Part shown: positions 56,374-64,000 of the stretch, piece after piece
Layout: the number at the start of each line of letters is the position of its first letter
Numbering within the stretch: position 1 is the first letter of the stretch
Origin: Bacteroidales bacterium M6
Lineage (GTDB): Bacteria > Bacteroidota > Bacteroidia > Bacteroidales > Muribaculaceae
Assembly (NCBI GenBank): GCA_001689485.1
Contig: LUJQ01000014.1
Span: 11,253-75,252, forward strand
Direction of reading: 5' to 3'
Length of the DNA stretch: 64,000 nt
The notes under the pieces: model-generated
What the model saw: the letters and a program-made list of their open reading frames with translations, nothing else
The model's database searches: none
What the model was told of the DNA's origin: nothing
Made by a program: the position numbers and the translations under genes

Positions 56374-56466
56374 TAGTATTGCCTGTGAAAATAATCACAT
56401 GACACATACCTGACTTGAGACTAGGAATCTAACCATACAGAAATTCACTTAACTACAAAACCAGAT

Positions 56467-58215
56467 ATGGATAACGAACAACTGCTGCAAAGCGTCAAAG
56501 AAAAAGCCATGGTATGGCTTTCCGACCAATATGACGAGGCTACACGTGCCGAAGTAAAACAAATGCTCGAGGCCGAAGACCCCACCCTCCTTATCGAATC
56601 ATTCTATAAAGACCTGGAATTCGGAACGGGCGGCCTACGCGGCATCATGGGTGCCGGCACCAACCGCATGAACATCTACACCGTCGGTGCGGCCACACAA
56701 GGTCTTGCCAACTACCTTAAGGAAGCTTTCCCCGACCTTCCCCAAATCTCGGTAGCCGTAGGGCACGACGTGCGTAACAATTCACGCAAATTCGCTGAAA
56801 TCGTGGCAAACATCTTCTCGGCAAACGGAATCAAGGCATATCTTTTCGACAGCTTCCGCCCCACCCCGGAACTTTCATTTGCCATACGCCATCTCGGATG
56901 CCAAAGCGGCGTAAACATAACCGCGTCACACAATCCCAAAGAATATAACGGCTATAAGGCATACTGGGCAGATGGCGCACAGATTATTGCCCCCCACGAT
57001 GTGAACATCATCAACCACGTGAACCGCATCAAGAGCGTGGCCGACATAAAATTCCAAGGGAACCCCGAGCTTATCGAGATTATCGGCGAAAAGATGGATC
57101 ATGACTTCCTGGCCGCAATCAAAGAGCTTTCACTCAGCCCCGACGTAATCAAGAAATACCACGACCTGAAGATAGTTTACACCCCGATTCACGGTACAGG
57201 TGTAAACCTCATCCCCGATTCACTCCATAACTACGGGTTCACCAACATCATCCATGTCCCGGAACAGGACGTGCCGTCGGGCGACTTCCCCACCGTCGAC
57301 TCCCCGAACCCGGAAAATCCCTCGGCTATGGCCATGGCTATTGCCAAAGCAAAGGAAGTGGAAGCCGACCTCGTAGTGGCATCCGACCCCGATGCCGACC
57401 GTATCGGCTGCGTAATCCGCGACACCGATGGCGAATACGTGCTGGTCAACGGCAACCAGATTGTGCTCATCCTGCTCAACTACCTCATGACCCGCAATGC
57501 CGAACTAGGCCGCATCACGGGTAAGGAATATATCGTAAAGACCATTGTAACCACCGAGACCATCAAGTCGATTGCCGATGCAAACAACATCCGCATGTAT
57601 GACTGCTACACCGGCTTCAAATGGATTGCAGCCGTAATCCGCGACAATGAAGGTGTGGCCCGCTACCTCGGAGGCGGCGAGGAAAGCTATGGTTTCCTCG
57701 CCGAGGAATTCGCCCGCGACAAGGATGCCGTATCGGCCGTGTCGCTTATGGCAGAATGCCTTGCATGGGCCAAGGATAAGGGTATGAGCTTCATGGAAAT
57801 GTTGCAAGACATCTACGTGAAATACGGGTTCTCACGCGAAGAAGGAATCTCGGTTGTACGTCCGGGCAAATCCGGTGCCGAAGAAATCGTGGCCATGATG
57901 AAGGAATTCCGTGCCAACCCGCCCAAGACCCTAGGCGGAAGCGACGTAATCCTCGTAAAAGACTACGCAGACCTGAACATGACCGACATGCGCGACGGGC
58001 ATATCGAGAAACTCGACTTCCCCACCACGTCAAACGTGTTGCAGTTCTTCACCGCCGACGGCACCAAGGTCTCCATCCGCCCCTCCGGCACCGAGCCTAA
58101 AATCAAATTCTACATCGAAGTCAGAGGTAAAATGGCAACCAAGGCCGACTATCATGATGCAACCGTAGCTGCCGAGAAAAAGGCTGCGGTGATCAAGAGC
58201 GAACTTGGCATCTGA
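56467..58215 (+). CDS. Phosphoglucomutase / phosphomannomutase
   Basis: A 582-residue alpha-D-phosphohexomutase. The phospho-serine is Ser154 in ITASHNPKEYNGYKAYW; the metal loop is DPDADRIG; the sugar loop is GGGEESYGF; the phosphate-binding loop is RPSGTEPKIKFY. The length matches the PgcA/ManB-like type found in Bacteroidetes. It interconverts hexose-1- and hexose-6-phosphates for glycogen and sugar-nucleotide synthesis. It is a single-gene unit with its own promoter and terminator. Confidence 0.93.
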   Translation: MDNEQLLQSVKEKAMVWLSDQYDEATRAEVKQMLEAEDPTLLIESFYKDLEFGTGGLRGIMGAGTNRMNIYTVGAATQGLANYLKEAFPDLPQISVAVGHDVRNNSRKFAEIVANIFSANGIKAYLFDSFRPTPELSFAIRHLGCQSGVNITASHNPKEYNGYKAYWADGAQIIAPHDVNIINHVNRIKSVADIKFQGNPELIEIIGEKMDHDFLAAIKELSLSPDVIKKYHDLKIVYTPIHGTGVNLIPDSLHNYGFTNIIHVPEQDVPSGDFPTVDSPNPENPSAMAMAIAKAKEVEADLVVASDPDADRIGCVIRDTDGEYVLVNGNQIVLILLNYLMTRNAELGRITGKEYIVKTIVTTETIKSIADANNIRMYDCYTGFKWIAAVIRDNEGVARYLGGGEESYGFLAEEFARDKDAVSAVSLMAECLAWAKDKGMSFMEMLQDIYVKYGFSREEGISVVRPGKSGAEEIVAMMKEFRANPPKTLGGSDVILVKDYADLNMTDMRDGHIEKLDFPTTSNVLQFFTADGTKVSIRPSGTEPKIKFYIEVRGKMATKADYHDATVAAEKKAAVIKSELGI

Positions 58216-58250
58216 TACGTAAAATAAAGCATAACGCTTGAACAGACATC

Positions 58251-58291
58251 CACCGCTGATATGACCCTGGCATTTGGGCATATCAGCGGTG
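58251..58291 (+). terminator. Terminator after the phosphohexomutase gene
   Basis: A 13-bp perfect stem (58251-58263 with 58279-58291) followed by TTTT. Confidence 0.88.
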
Positions 58292-58304
58292 TTTTGTACC
58301 TTTG
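58273..58304 (+). promoter_or_regulatory. Promoter of the RluA-fmt genes, -33 box in the terminator loop
   Basis: TTTG at 58273-58276, 20 bases, TACCTTTG at 58297-58304. The -33 box lies in the 15-base loop of the hairpin 58251-58291. Confidence 0.65.
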
Positions 58305-58327
58305 TACTATCCGAAATGCAAAAAAAT

Positions 58328-59020
58328 ATGGCCGATATTGTTTATGAAGACAACCACATAATAGTTGTCAACAAACATACCGGGGAAATCGTGCAAGGTG
58401 ACAAAACCGGCGACGAACCCCTTGTGGAGACTCTGAAAAAATACCTTAAGGAGAAACATGCCAAACCAGGCAATGTGTTCTGCGGGGTGGTTCACAGGCT
58501 CGACCGCCCCGTAGGGGGGCTGGTTGTGTTTGCGAAGACCTCAAAGGCACTCTCGCGCCTTAACGAGATGTTCCGTAACGGCGAGGTTCACAAAACATAT
58601 TGGGCCATTTCACGCCACACGCCACCCAAGGATGCCGACGAACTCAAACACTACATCAGGACAGTTGAAAAAACCAACAAATCTTACGCATCCGCAACCC
58701 CAAAAGAAGGCTCGAAAGAAGCCCGTCTGCGCTACCGCATGTTAGCCTCGACCGAACGTTACAACCTGATAGAAATCGAGCTGCTGACAGGCCGTAAACA
58801 CCAGATCAGGGTGCAGATGTCGGCTATAGGATGCCCTATAAAGGGTGATTTGAAATATGGCGACAAACGATCGAACCCCGACGGCTCGATTTCGCTTATC
58901 GCACGCCACATCGAATTCATCCACCCCGTAAGCAAACAGAAAATATCACTCGATGCGCCGGTGCCGGCCAACGATAACCTGTGGCAGGCTTTGGCCGATG
59001 CCGCCCAAACTAACGGATAA
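58328..59020 (+). CDS. RluA-family pseudouridine synthase
   Basis: A 230-residue enzyme that isomerises uridine in rRNA or tRNA. The catalytic Asp59 is in VVHRLDRPVGGL; LLTGRKHQIRVQM is the conserved C-terminal motif. It has no S4 domain, so it is a short RluA or TruC-like form; the target site is unknown. Two ATGs (58316, 58328) are possible; the later one leaves a short leader after the promoter at 58297. Its stop overlaps the fmt start. Confidence 0.87.
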   Translation: MADIVYEDNHIIVVNKHTGEIVQGDKTGDEPLVETLKKYLKEKHAKPGNVFCGVVHRLDRPVGGLVVFAKTSKALSRLNEMFRNGEVHKTYWAISRHTPPKDADELKHYIRTVEKTNKSYASATPKEGSKEARLRYRMLASTERYNLIEIELLTGRKHQIRVQMSAIGCPIKGDLKYGDKRSNPDGSISLIARHIEFIHPVSKQKISLDAPVPANDNLWQALADAAQTNG

Positions 59021-60003
59021 TGACAAAGAAAGATCTCAGGATTGTTTTTTTCGGGACACCCGAATTCGCTATCGCAAGCCTTGACAAACTGATAGGCAAC
59101 GGGTATAACGTTGTAGCTGCTGTTACCATGCCCGACAAACCGGCCGGACGAGGGCACAAAATGTATCAATCACCTGTAAAGGAATACGCCCTGGCTCACA
59201 ACATACCGTTGATGCAGCCTGAAAAGCTCAAAAACGAGGAATTCCTATCACAGTTGCAGTCATTCAATGCCCACCTTTTTATTGTAATCGCGTTCCGCAT
59301 GCTTCCCGAAGCCGTGTGGCAGATGCCGCCCCTAGGCACCTTCAACCTGCATGCCTCACTGCTGCCACGTTACCGGGGCGCCGCGCCGATAAACTGGGCT
59401 GTGATAAACGGCGATACCGAGACCGGGGTCACCACATTCTTCCTTAAGCACGAAATAGACACCGGCGATATAATAAGCCGCGAACGAATCGAAATACTCC
59501 CCACAGACAATGTGGGCGATGTACACGACAAACTCATGAACCTAGGTGCCACACTGACACTCGACACCGTCGACCATATCATAGCAGGTGACCTTAAAAC
59601 CACACCGCAAACAGAATTGCTCAACGGGGAGGATGCCACACCGGCGCCTAAAATCTTCAAGGAGACCTGCCATATCGACTGGGGCAAAACCTCGACGGAA
59701 ATACACAACCTGGTGCGCGGGCTTTCACCCTACCCTGCCGCATGGGCCGAAATCCATGATTCGCTAAATCCTGAATCACCGGCACCGGCCATCAAGATAT
59801 TTTCCACGCAACCTATACCAGGCCACATCGTCAATGACCTTCAGCCAGGCCGTCTCAGCGTTGACGGAAACCGAATGACAGTGGTATGCGGCGGTAATAC
59901 CTCAATCGAAATCCTAGAGCTTCAACCCGCAGGCAAACGCCGCATGACAGCATCGGAATTCCTTCGCGGCGCACGCCTTCCCGAATCAGCCATACTGAAA
60001 TAA
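59020..60003 (+). CDS. fmt: Methionyl-tRNA formyltransferase
   Basis: A 327-residue enzyme that formylates initiator Met-tRNA with 10-formyl-THF. Catalytic Asn109 and His111 are in FNLHASLLPRYRGAAPINWA; the third catalytic Asp is in HEIDTGDI. The C-terminal tRNA-binding domain is present. It overlaps the RluA-type gene (TAATG) and precedes rarA by 28 bases. Confidence 0.96.
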   Translation: MTKKDLRIVFFGTPEFAIASLDKLIGNGYNVVAAVTMPDKPAGRGHKMYQSPVKEYALAHNIPLMQPEKLKNEEFLSQLQSFNAHLFIVIAFRMLPEAVWQMPPLGTFNLHASLLPRYRGAAPINWAVINGDTETGVTTFFLKHEIDTGDIISRERIEILPTDNVGDVHDKLMNLGATLTLDTVDHIIAGDLKTTPQTELLNGEDATPAPKIFKETCHIDWGKTSTEIHNLVRGLSPYPAAWAEIHDSLNPESPAPAIKIFSTQPIPGHIVNDLQPGRLSVDGNRMTVVCGGNTSIEILELQPAGKRRMTASEFLRGARLPESAILK

Positions 60004-60031
60004 CCAGGAACATCCCATCTAATCCCCACCT

Positions 60032-61303
60032 ATGCTTGCACCACTTGCCGAACGGCTCCGCCCCAGGACACTCGACGAATATATCGGCCAGACACATCTG
60101 GTCGGCAACAACAGTGTGTTGCGCCGCATGATCGACACCGGCAATGTAAGTTCCTTCATCCTGTGGGGACCTCCTGGTGTTGGAAAGACCACTTTGGCAA
60201 AAATCATTGCCAACACAACCAAATCGCCGTTCTACACCCTCAGCGCGGTAAATGCCGGGGTTAAGGATGTGCGCGACGTCATAGAACGATGCAAAGCCGA
60301 TGCCGCAAGCATGTTTTCAACCGGACGCCCGATTTTGTTTATCGACGAAATCCACCGTTTCAGCAAATCGCAACAGGACAGCCTGCTCGGTGCCGTTGAA
60401 AACGGCACCGTCACATTGATTGGTGCAACAACCGAGAACCCGTCTTTCGAGGTGATAAGGCCGCTGCTGTCGCGTGCGCAAGTCTATGTGCTGAAACCTT
60501 TGGAAGCCCCTGAACTTACAACACTGCTAAACCGGGCCGTATCATCCGACGAAATCCTGTCGAAAAGCGATATCCGCATAGAGCAGACCGATGCCTTGTT
60601 CAGATTCTCAGGCGGCGACGCACGCAAATTACTCAACATCATAGACCTGCTGTTTCAGTCAACCCCACACGGGCAGCCGCTGGTGATTAACGATAAAATC
60701 GTAACAGAACGCCTGCAAGAGAACCCCTTGGCTTATGACAAGCAGGGAGAAATGCACTACGACATCATATCGGCATTCATCAAAAGCATCCGTGGCAGCG
60801 ACCCTGATGCCGCCGTCTATTGGCTCGCAAGGATGATTGAAGGGGGCGAAGACCCTGTGTTCATCGCCAGGCGTCTTGCAATAGTGGCCTCCGAGGATAT
60901 CGGGCTTGCCAATCCCAACGCATTGCTTCTTGCCAATGCCACTTTCGACATAATTCATAAAATAGGCATGCCTGAAGGCAGAATCCCCTTGGCGGAATGC
61001 ACCATCTATCTTGCCACATCGCCCAAAAGCAACTCGGCGTACATGGCCATCAACAATGCCCTTGAAGAGGTGCGCCAAAGCGGAAACCTCCCGGTGCCGC
61101 TCCACATACGTAACGCGCCTACGTCACTGATGAAAAAAATGGGCTATGGGGCTGATTACAAATATGCCCACGATTATCCAGGCAATTTCGTGCGCCAGCA
61201 GTTCCTCCCCGACGACCTTGCCGGGACACGTTTTTGGAACCCATGCCACAACCAGGCCGAGGACAGGTCGGCCGAACTGCAACGCCAACGCTGGGGCAAA
61301 TAA
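60032..61303 (+). CDS. rarA: Replication-associated recombination protein A (RarA/MgsA)
   Basis: A 423-residue AAA+ ATPase acting at stalled forks and single-stranded gaps. Walker A is GPPGVGKT at residues 46-53, Walker B is FIDEIHRFSKSQQD, and the C-terminal tetramerisation and MgsA domains are complete to YAHDYPGNFVRQQFLPDDL. It is the last chromosomal gene before the AT-rich mobile region. Confidence 0.94.
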   Translation: MLAPLAERLRPRTLDEYIGQTHLVGNNSVLRRMIDTGNVSSFILWGPPGVGKTTLAKIIANTTKSPFYTLSAVNAGVKDVRDVIERCKADAASMFSTGRPILFIDEIHRFSKSQQDSLLGAVENGTVTLIGATTENPSFEVIRPLLSRAQVYVLKPLEAPELTTLLNRAVSSDEILSKSDIRIEQTDALFRFSGGDARKLLNIIDLLFQSTPHGQPLVINDKIVTERLQENPLAYDKQGEMHYDIISAFIKSIRGSDPDAAVYWLARMIEGGEDPVFIARRLAIVASEDIGLANPNALLLANATFDIIHKIGMPEGRIPLAECTIYLATSPKSNSAYMAINNALEEVRQSGNLPVPLHIRNAPTSLMKKMGYGADYKYAHDYPGNFVRQQFLPDDLAGTRFWNPCHNQAEDRSAELQRQRWGK

Positions 61304-61504
61304 CAGGCTATAAGGTGTTATTTGCTATTTCTGCAATAATAAAGGTACGATAATAAATTCTGTTCAAATAGTACATTCATCTGTATAAACTCATTATCTG
61401 CTTCGCAGCTTTATCTTCATTGCTATTTCCGAAAGCATACGGTATTAAAAATTAGGGAAACAAACGCATTTAATCATACCTGATTCCATATAAACACCTT
61501 AAAT

Positions 61505-61654
61505 TCAGTTGTCTATACCTTTCATGATTTCTTCAATAAGTACACGATTAATATCAGTAGGTTCTAAACGACTTTGATAATCAGGCAATTTGCGTAGATA
61601 CGAAAATAATTTGCTAATTTTCCGCGATATAAAAGCGCGAAAATGATATTTTAG
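61505..61654 (-). pseudogene. Possible C-terminal gene fragment
   Basis: A 49-codon stop-to-stop frame on the minus strand whose last part reads like real protein (LPDYQSRLEPTDINRVLIEE). It has no plausible start codon: the only ATG is ten codons or less from its end. It may be the tail of a gene cut off by an insertion or deletion. I do not recognise the family, and chance is possible at this length. Confidence 0.25.
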
Positions 61655-61733
61655 TTAAAGGTAAGTGGATAAGTGATTTAGCAAGAGATTGATTTTCGAA
61701 GATTTGGCTGGGTTTGGGGCGATTTTCTCAAAA

Positions 61734-61764
61734 AGTACACGTTTTGTACTCCGATTCGGGAGTA
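61734..61764. repeat. Two overlapping inverted repeats upstream of the integrase remnant
   Basis: AGTACA (61734-61739) with TGTACT (61745-61750), spacer 5; and TACTCC (61747-61752) with GGAGTA (61759-61764), spacer 6. The repeats share TACT. Possible recombinase or regulator binding sites, or part of an attachment site. Confidence 0.4.
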
Positions 61765-61826
61765 GGTGGGATGAGTGAAGTGTTAAGGAGTGTGTAGTGC
61801 GATTTTCAAATTCCTGCACCTCGGAT

Positions 61827-61834
61827 TATTTTTG
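61827..61834 (+). promoter_or_regulatory. -7 box of the integrase promoter
   Basis: TATTTTTG, 25 bases before the integrase ATG. A TTTT sits about 20 bases upstream in place of TTTG. Confidence 0.45.
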
Positions 61835-61859
61835 CACAAAATCAGATAATCAGACTTTT

Positions 61860-63111
61860 ATGGCAAAAATAGAAAATCGCAAAAAGCAAAATCCAAAGCT
61901 CCAGCAGTCCGAACTTAGCGACGGACGCGCAAGCCTTTACCTTGAATACTATATAGGTCGCACTGAAACTCCCGTGATTGACAAGGACGGCAAACAGGTA
62001 TTCTATACCGAAGGAGCGATGGTAGGAAAACCGAAGTTCAGAATCAAGCACACCCGCAAGAAAGAGAACCTCAACCTTTATATATGGTCGCACCCGCGTA
62101 CCTCGCAGGAGCGTCAGCATAACAAGAACACCCTCACACTTGCCGAGAAAATACGCTTCGAGCGTGAGCAGTCTTTCTTGGAGGACAGGGAAGGTTATCG
62201 CCTCCGCAAGGAGATGGACGAGGACTTCATAGAGTTCTGCCGTGAGTTCTGCAATTCCCCAGCTCTCACGAAATATATCCGAGAAACACAGTTGCGCGGA
62301 TTGAAGAAGTTTCTGAACTTTCTCGCCGCAACTCCCAAATACGCAATCTTCAAGGAGCGTCTGAAAATGACGCAGCTCACCCCTTAGATGGTGGAGGCAT
62401 TTGTGGAATATCTGAAAGCCAACGGCAAGGGAGATGGACCGAAAGCCTATTTCCGAATGTTTAAGCGGATGGTTACTGCGGCTGTCGATAAAGACCTGAT
62501 CAAGAAAAATCCTTGTCGCGGCTTTGTCATCAAGAACGAACGACAACATGACTCTGCAAAAAGAAATCCTCTTGCCCGAAGAGATAGACCGACTTGTGGC
62601 TACCCATTTCAAAGGCGAAAGGCCGGAGATACACCGCGCTTTCATCTTCGGGTTATACACCGGGGCGAGATGGTGTGATACCAGCCGCCTTACTTTCCGC
62701 AATGTGGACTACTCCACAAAGACGCTACGATTCCAACAGCAAAAAACAAAAGGGCATAGTTCATGCAGCTGGGTAATCGTTCCGTTGAGCGATGCCCTTA
62801 TCCGTCTTATCGGCCAACCGAAGGATGACAACGATGACGCGAGATTATTCGATGTGCCGAACTACGACGTCTGCAACCGCTATCTGGCGAAATGGGTGAA
62901 GAAGGCCGGAATCAGAAAGAAAATCACATGGCATTGCGGACGCCACAGCTTCGCGGTGAATGTCCTCACAAAAGGAGCGAACATCAAGACCGTTTCAAGC
63001 CTCTTGGGACACACTTCCGTGAGAATGACCGAAAGGTATCTTCACGTCGTGGACAGCCTCAAGCAGGACGCAATCAACTCGCTCGGCGATATAAATTATG
63101 CAGCGGTCTAA
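61860..63111 (+). pseudogene. Tyrosine recombinase (integrase), inactivated
   Basis: An integrase of the type found on Bacteroidales mobile elements, of about 415 residues if repaired. The N-terminal half (61860-62384) carries the arm-binding region and part of the core-binding domain. Codon 176 is TAG (62385-62387) where the frame otherwise continues in register (LTP-stop-MVEAFVEYLK). A second lesion is a 4-bp direct duplication GAAC (62534-62537 and 62538-62541) that shifts the frame; the catalytic domain then runs in the new frame to 63111. Catalytic residues are all there: Arg in YTGARWCD, Lys in QQKTKGH, HCGRHSF, LGHTSVRMTERYL with the nucleophile Tyr near 63037. Without repair or recoding no active enzyme is made. 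Confidence 0.88.
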
Positions 63112-63133
63112 GTCGTTTTAACCAAAATGCAAA

Positions 63134-63161
63134 GTCGGTAAGTCCAAAGAGATTTACCGGC
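63134..63161 (+). terminator. Terminator after the integrase remnant
   Basis: GTCGGTAA (63134-63141) pairs with TTACCGGC (63154-63161), one G-U pair, followed by TTTTTT. A classical intrinsic terminator 23 bases after the stop. Confidence 0.85.
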
Positions 63162-63261
63162 TTTTTTCTTTTCGCCGCTAATCTCCATGAAAACAAAAAA
63201 GAAAAATGGAGCGTGAAAAACGGCAACGGGGATTACGACTTTGGAGTAAAACCAACCTAAC

Positions 63262-63324
63262 ATTCGGCAAGGGTTTTGAGCAGCTAAATCAGTTTCGCGC
63301 TGCTCAAAACATACCTTGCCGAAT
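63262..63324. repeat. Long two-part inverted repeat
   Basis: ATTCGGCAAGG (63262-63272) pairs with CCTTGCCGAAT (63314-63324), and TTTTGAGCAGC (63274-63284) with GCTGCTCAAAA (63299-63309). Together 22 paired positions with a 14-base loop and an asymmetric bulge (1 versus 4 bases). Confidence 0.8.
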
Positions 63325-63463
63325 TCCGACGGATTCCGTTTCGACCAACAATATTTGATGGCTTGATTGCACCAAATTATAGTGGATTCCATGCTGAAAG
63401 GATAACTATAATCGAGATAGGATAGTCATTTATAGATTGTGACCCATTAATATTGCAAAATCC

Positions 63464-63481
63464 TTCTCCTCACGAGGAGAA
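63464..63481. repeat. Short palindrome
   Basis: TTCTCCTC and GAGGAGAA around two central bases; too tight for a hairpin, so more like a protein-binding site. Confidence 0.45.
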
Positions 63482-63614
63482 AGAACTGGATTTGGTGAAA
63501 GATAGTTGAGGGATTGGGATAGAGTGTATAATGCATCTAGAACGCGATATTTAACTAATGCTCATCGTATCAATTAGTTGCCTATTGAAATCTTGATTAC
63601 GAGGAGGCTGTTAG

Positions 63615-63636
63615 TACATCATGACGTAATGATGTA
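63615..63636. repeat. Inverted repeat in low-complexity DNA
   Basis: TACATCAT (63615-63622) and ATGATGTA (63629-63636), spacer 6. A third related word (ATGATGTCATGAT) follows at about 63646. Possible operator. Confidence 0.45.
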
Positions 63637-63809
63637 TTTATGCAATGATGTCATGATATATGAATGTACAAAAGTATGGAAAATCTGAAAGTTTGAACAA
63701 ATGATTAGATGATTGAGTGATTGAATGACAAATCATCTAAATGATTTGATGACTGAATGGTTGAATCGCTTGTCGCTTCATTTTTGATATCCGCACCTTT
63801 TAAGAATCA

Positions 63810-63841
63810 TTTGGACGTATGAAAAATTATCGTTAATTTTG
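63810..63841 (+). promoter_or_regulatory. Promoter of the right-edge structured transcript
   Basis: TTTG at 63810-63813, 20 bases, TAATTTTG at 63834-63841. Transcription would start near 63848, just before the first hairpin arm at 63852. Confidence 0.6.
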
Positions 63842-63847
63842 CAGTCG

Positions 63848-64000
63848 CAGACCGCCTCGCAGAAGCCCCGGTCTGGGGTTAGGCGGAGCGGGATGTAGTG
63901 AAAATACATAAGAAAGCGTTTATCCGCGCTGATTCTTGACTGGTCGAAATTCTCGCAAAATTTCAAATCGTAGTCAAGGATTGAGCAACGGTAGATGCCC
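63848..64000 (+). ncRNA. Candidate structured RNA or leader, runs off the window
   Basis: Directly after the promoter there are two sets of nested hairpins. First, CCGCCT (63852-63857) with AGGCGG (63881-63886), enclosing CCCC (63866-63869) with GGGG (63875-63878). Second, CTTGACT (63935-63941) with AGTCAAG (63972-63978), enclosing GAAATT (63946-63951) with AATTTC (63959-63964). A purine-rich link joins them. No protein frame of the plus strand opens here. It could be a regulatory RNA, a long 5' leader, or a DNA structure such as a transfer origin. I cannot name a known family. Confidence 0.45.

Larger units (their letters stand above)
56050..56466. other. Intergenic region with terminator and promoter
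   Basis: A 417-base gap. It holds the terminator at 56137-56171 and the phosphohexomutase promoter at 56342-56373, followed by a leader of about 87 bases. I see no gene in it. Confidence 0.7.
61304..61859. other. AT-rich intergenic junction between rarA and the integrase remnant
   Basis: A 556-base stretch of lower G+C than the chromosome to the left. It holds a possible gene fragment (61505-61654), a pair of overlapping inverted repeats (61734-61764) and the integrase promoter. The junction of the mobile element with the chromosome probably lies here, but I cannot fix it. Confidence 0.55.
63112..64000. other. Gene-poor right flank of the integrase remnant
   Basis: An 889-base stretch with no convincing gene. 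It contains the integrase terminator, two strong inverted repeats, a low-complexity stretch rich in ATGAT and TGATTGA words at about 63690-63765, and the promoter plus hairpins at the end. A 50-codon frame from about 63206 spans the large hairpin and looks spurious. Confidence 0.55.

Noticed and set aside
62385..62387. Amber-to-glutamine recoding of the integrase
   Set aside because: Known for some gut phages, but the neighbouring 4-bp frameshift and normal stop usage in the other genes make decay the simpler reading.
63206..63358. 50-codon frame over the large inverted repeat
   Set aside because: Its composition follows the palindrome, and it has no homology-like features or upstream promoter.
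1..64000. CRISPR arrays, tRNA and rRNA genes
   Set aside because: I looked through the intergenic regions and saw no regularly spaced direct repeats, no cloverleaf-like segments and no rRNA sequence.

Overview
The window looks like chromosomal DNA of a Bacteroidales bacterium, most likely a gut member close to Muribaculaceae. The family placement is an inference; the order is well supported. Supporting genes are an RprX/RprY-type two-component pair, glutamine synthetase III, the LL-diaminopimelate aminotransferase route to lysine, a long PurF, DUF4301 and DUF3332 proteins, and the type IX secretion proteins PorQ and SprA. Promoters also fit: TAnnTTTG -7 boxes, several with a TTTG or TTG about 20 bases upstream, recur before genes. 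I saw no tRNA, rRNA or CRISPR array.

Bases 1-61303 are densely packed housekeeping and envelope genes. From left to right: a dCMP deaminase / C-terminal protease / 5-formyl-THF cyclo-ligase run, an ABC-F ATPase and a secreted LRR protein. Next comes a leftward block of dapF, dapL, glnN and a purF-like gene. A rightward operon follows (porQ, cmk, ispH, exonuclease, lipoprotein). After it is a long leftward stretch: ridA, yihY-like, a secreted GH13 enzyme, rprXY, a TPR protein with DUF4301, nhaA, lepA, folC, a split chrA pair and glmS. A divergent promoter region leads to Sua5, a ClC channel, ruvA and the 7.5-kb sprA. The right part holds a PstS-like lipoprotein with a TPR protein, a nitroreductase, cdsA, purM, an MltF-like transglycosylase, a DUF3332 lipoprotein, a phosphohexomutase, an RluA-type synthase, fmt and rarA. 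Many gene ends carry clear hairpin terminators.

Bases 61304-64000 are different: AT-rich, gene-poor and mobile in origin. They hold a tyrosine-recombinase gene broken by an in-frame amber codon and a 4-bp duplication, inverted repeats on both sides of it, and a possible gene fragment. At the right edge a well-formed promoter reads into nested hairpins, a candidate structured RNA, leader or transfer-origin region that runs off the window.

The observations most worth following are: the structured element at 63810-64000; three consecutive hairpins with no gene at 46935-47051; promoters whose -33 box lies in the loop of the previous gene's terminator; seven GTANNTTTGC promoter cores that match the known CTnDOT target consensus; and motifs in the DUF4301 protein that resemble UDP-sugar pyrophosphorylases.
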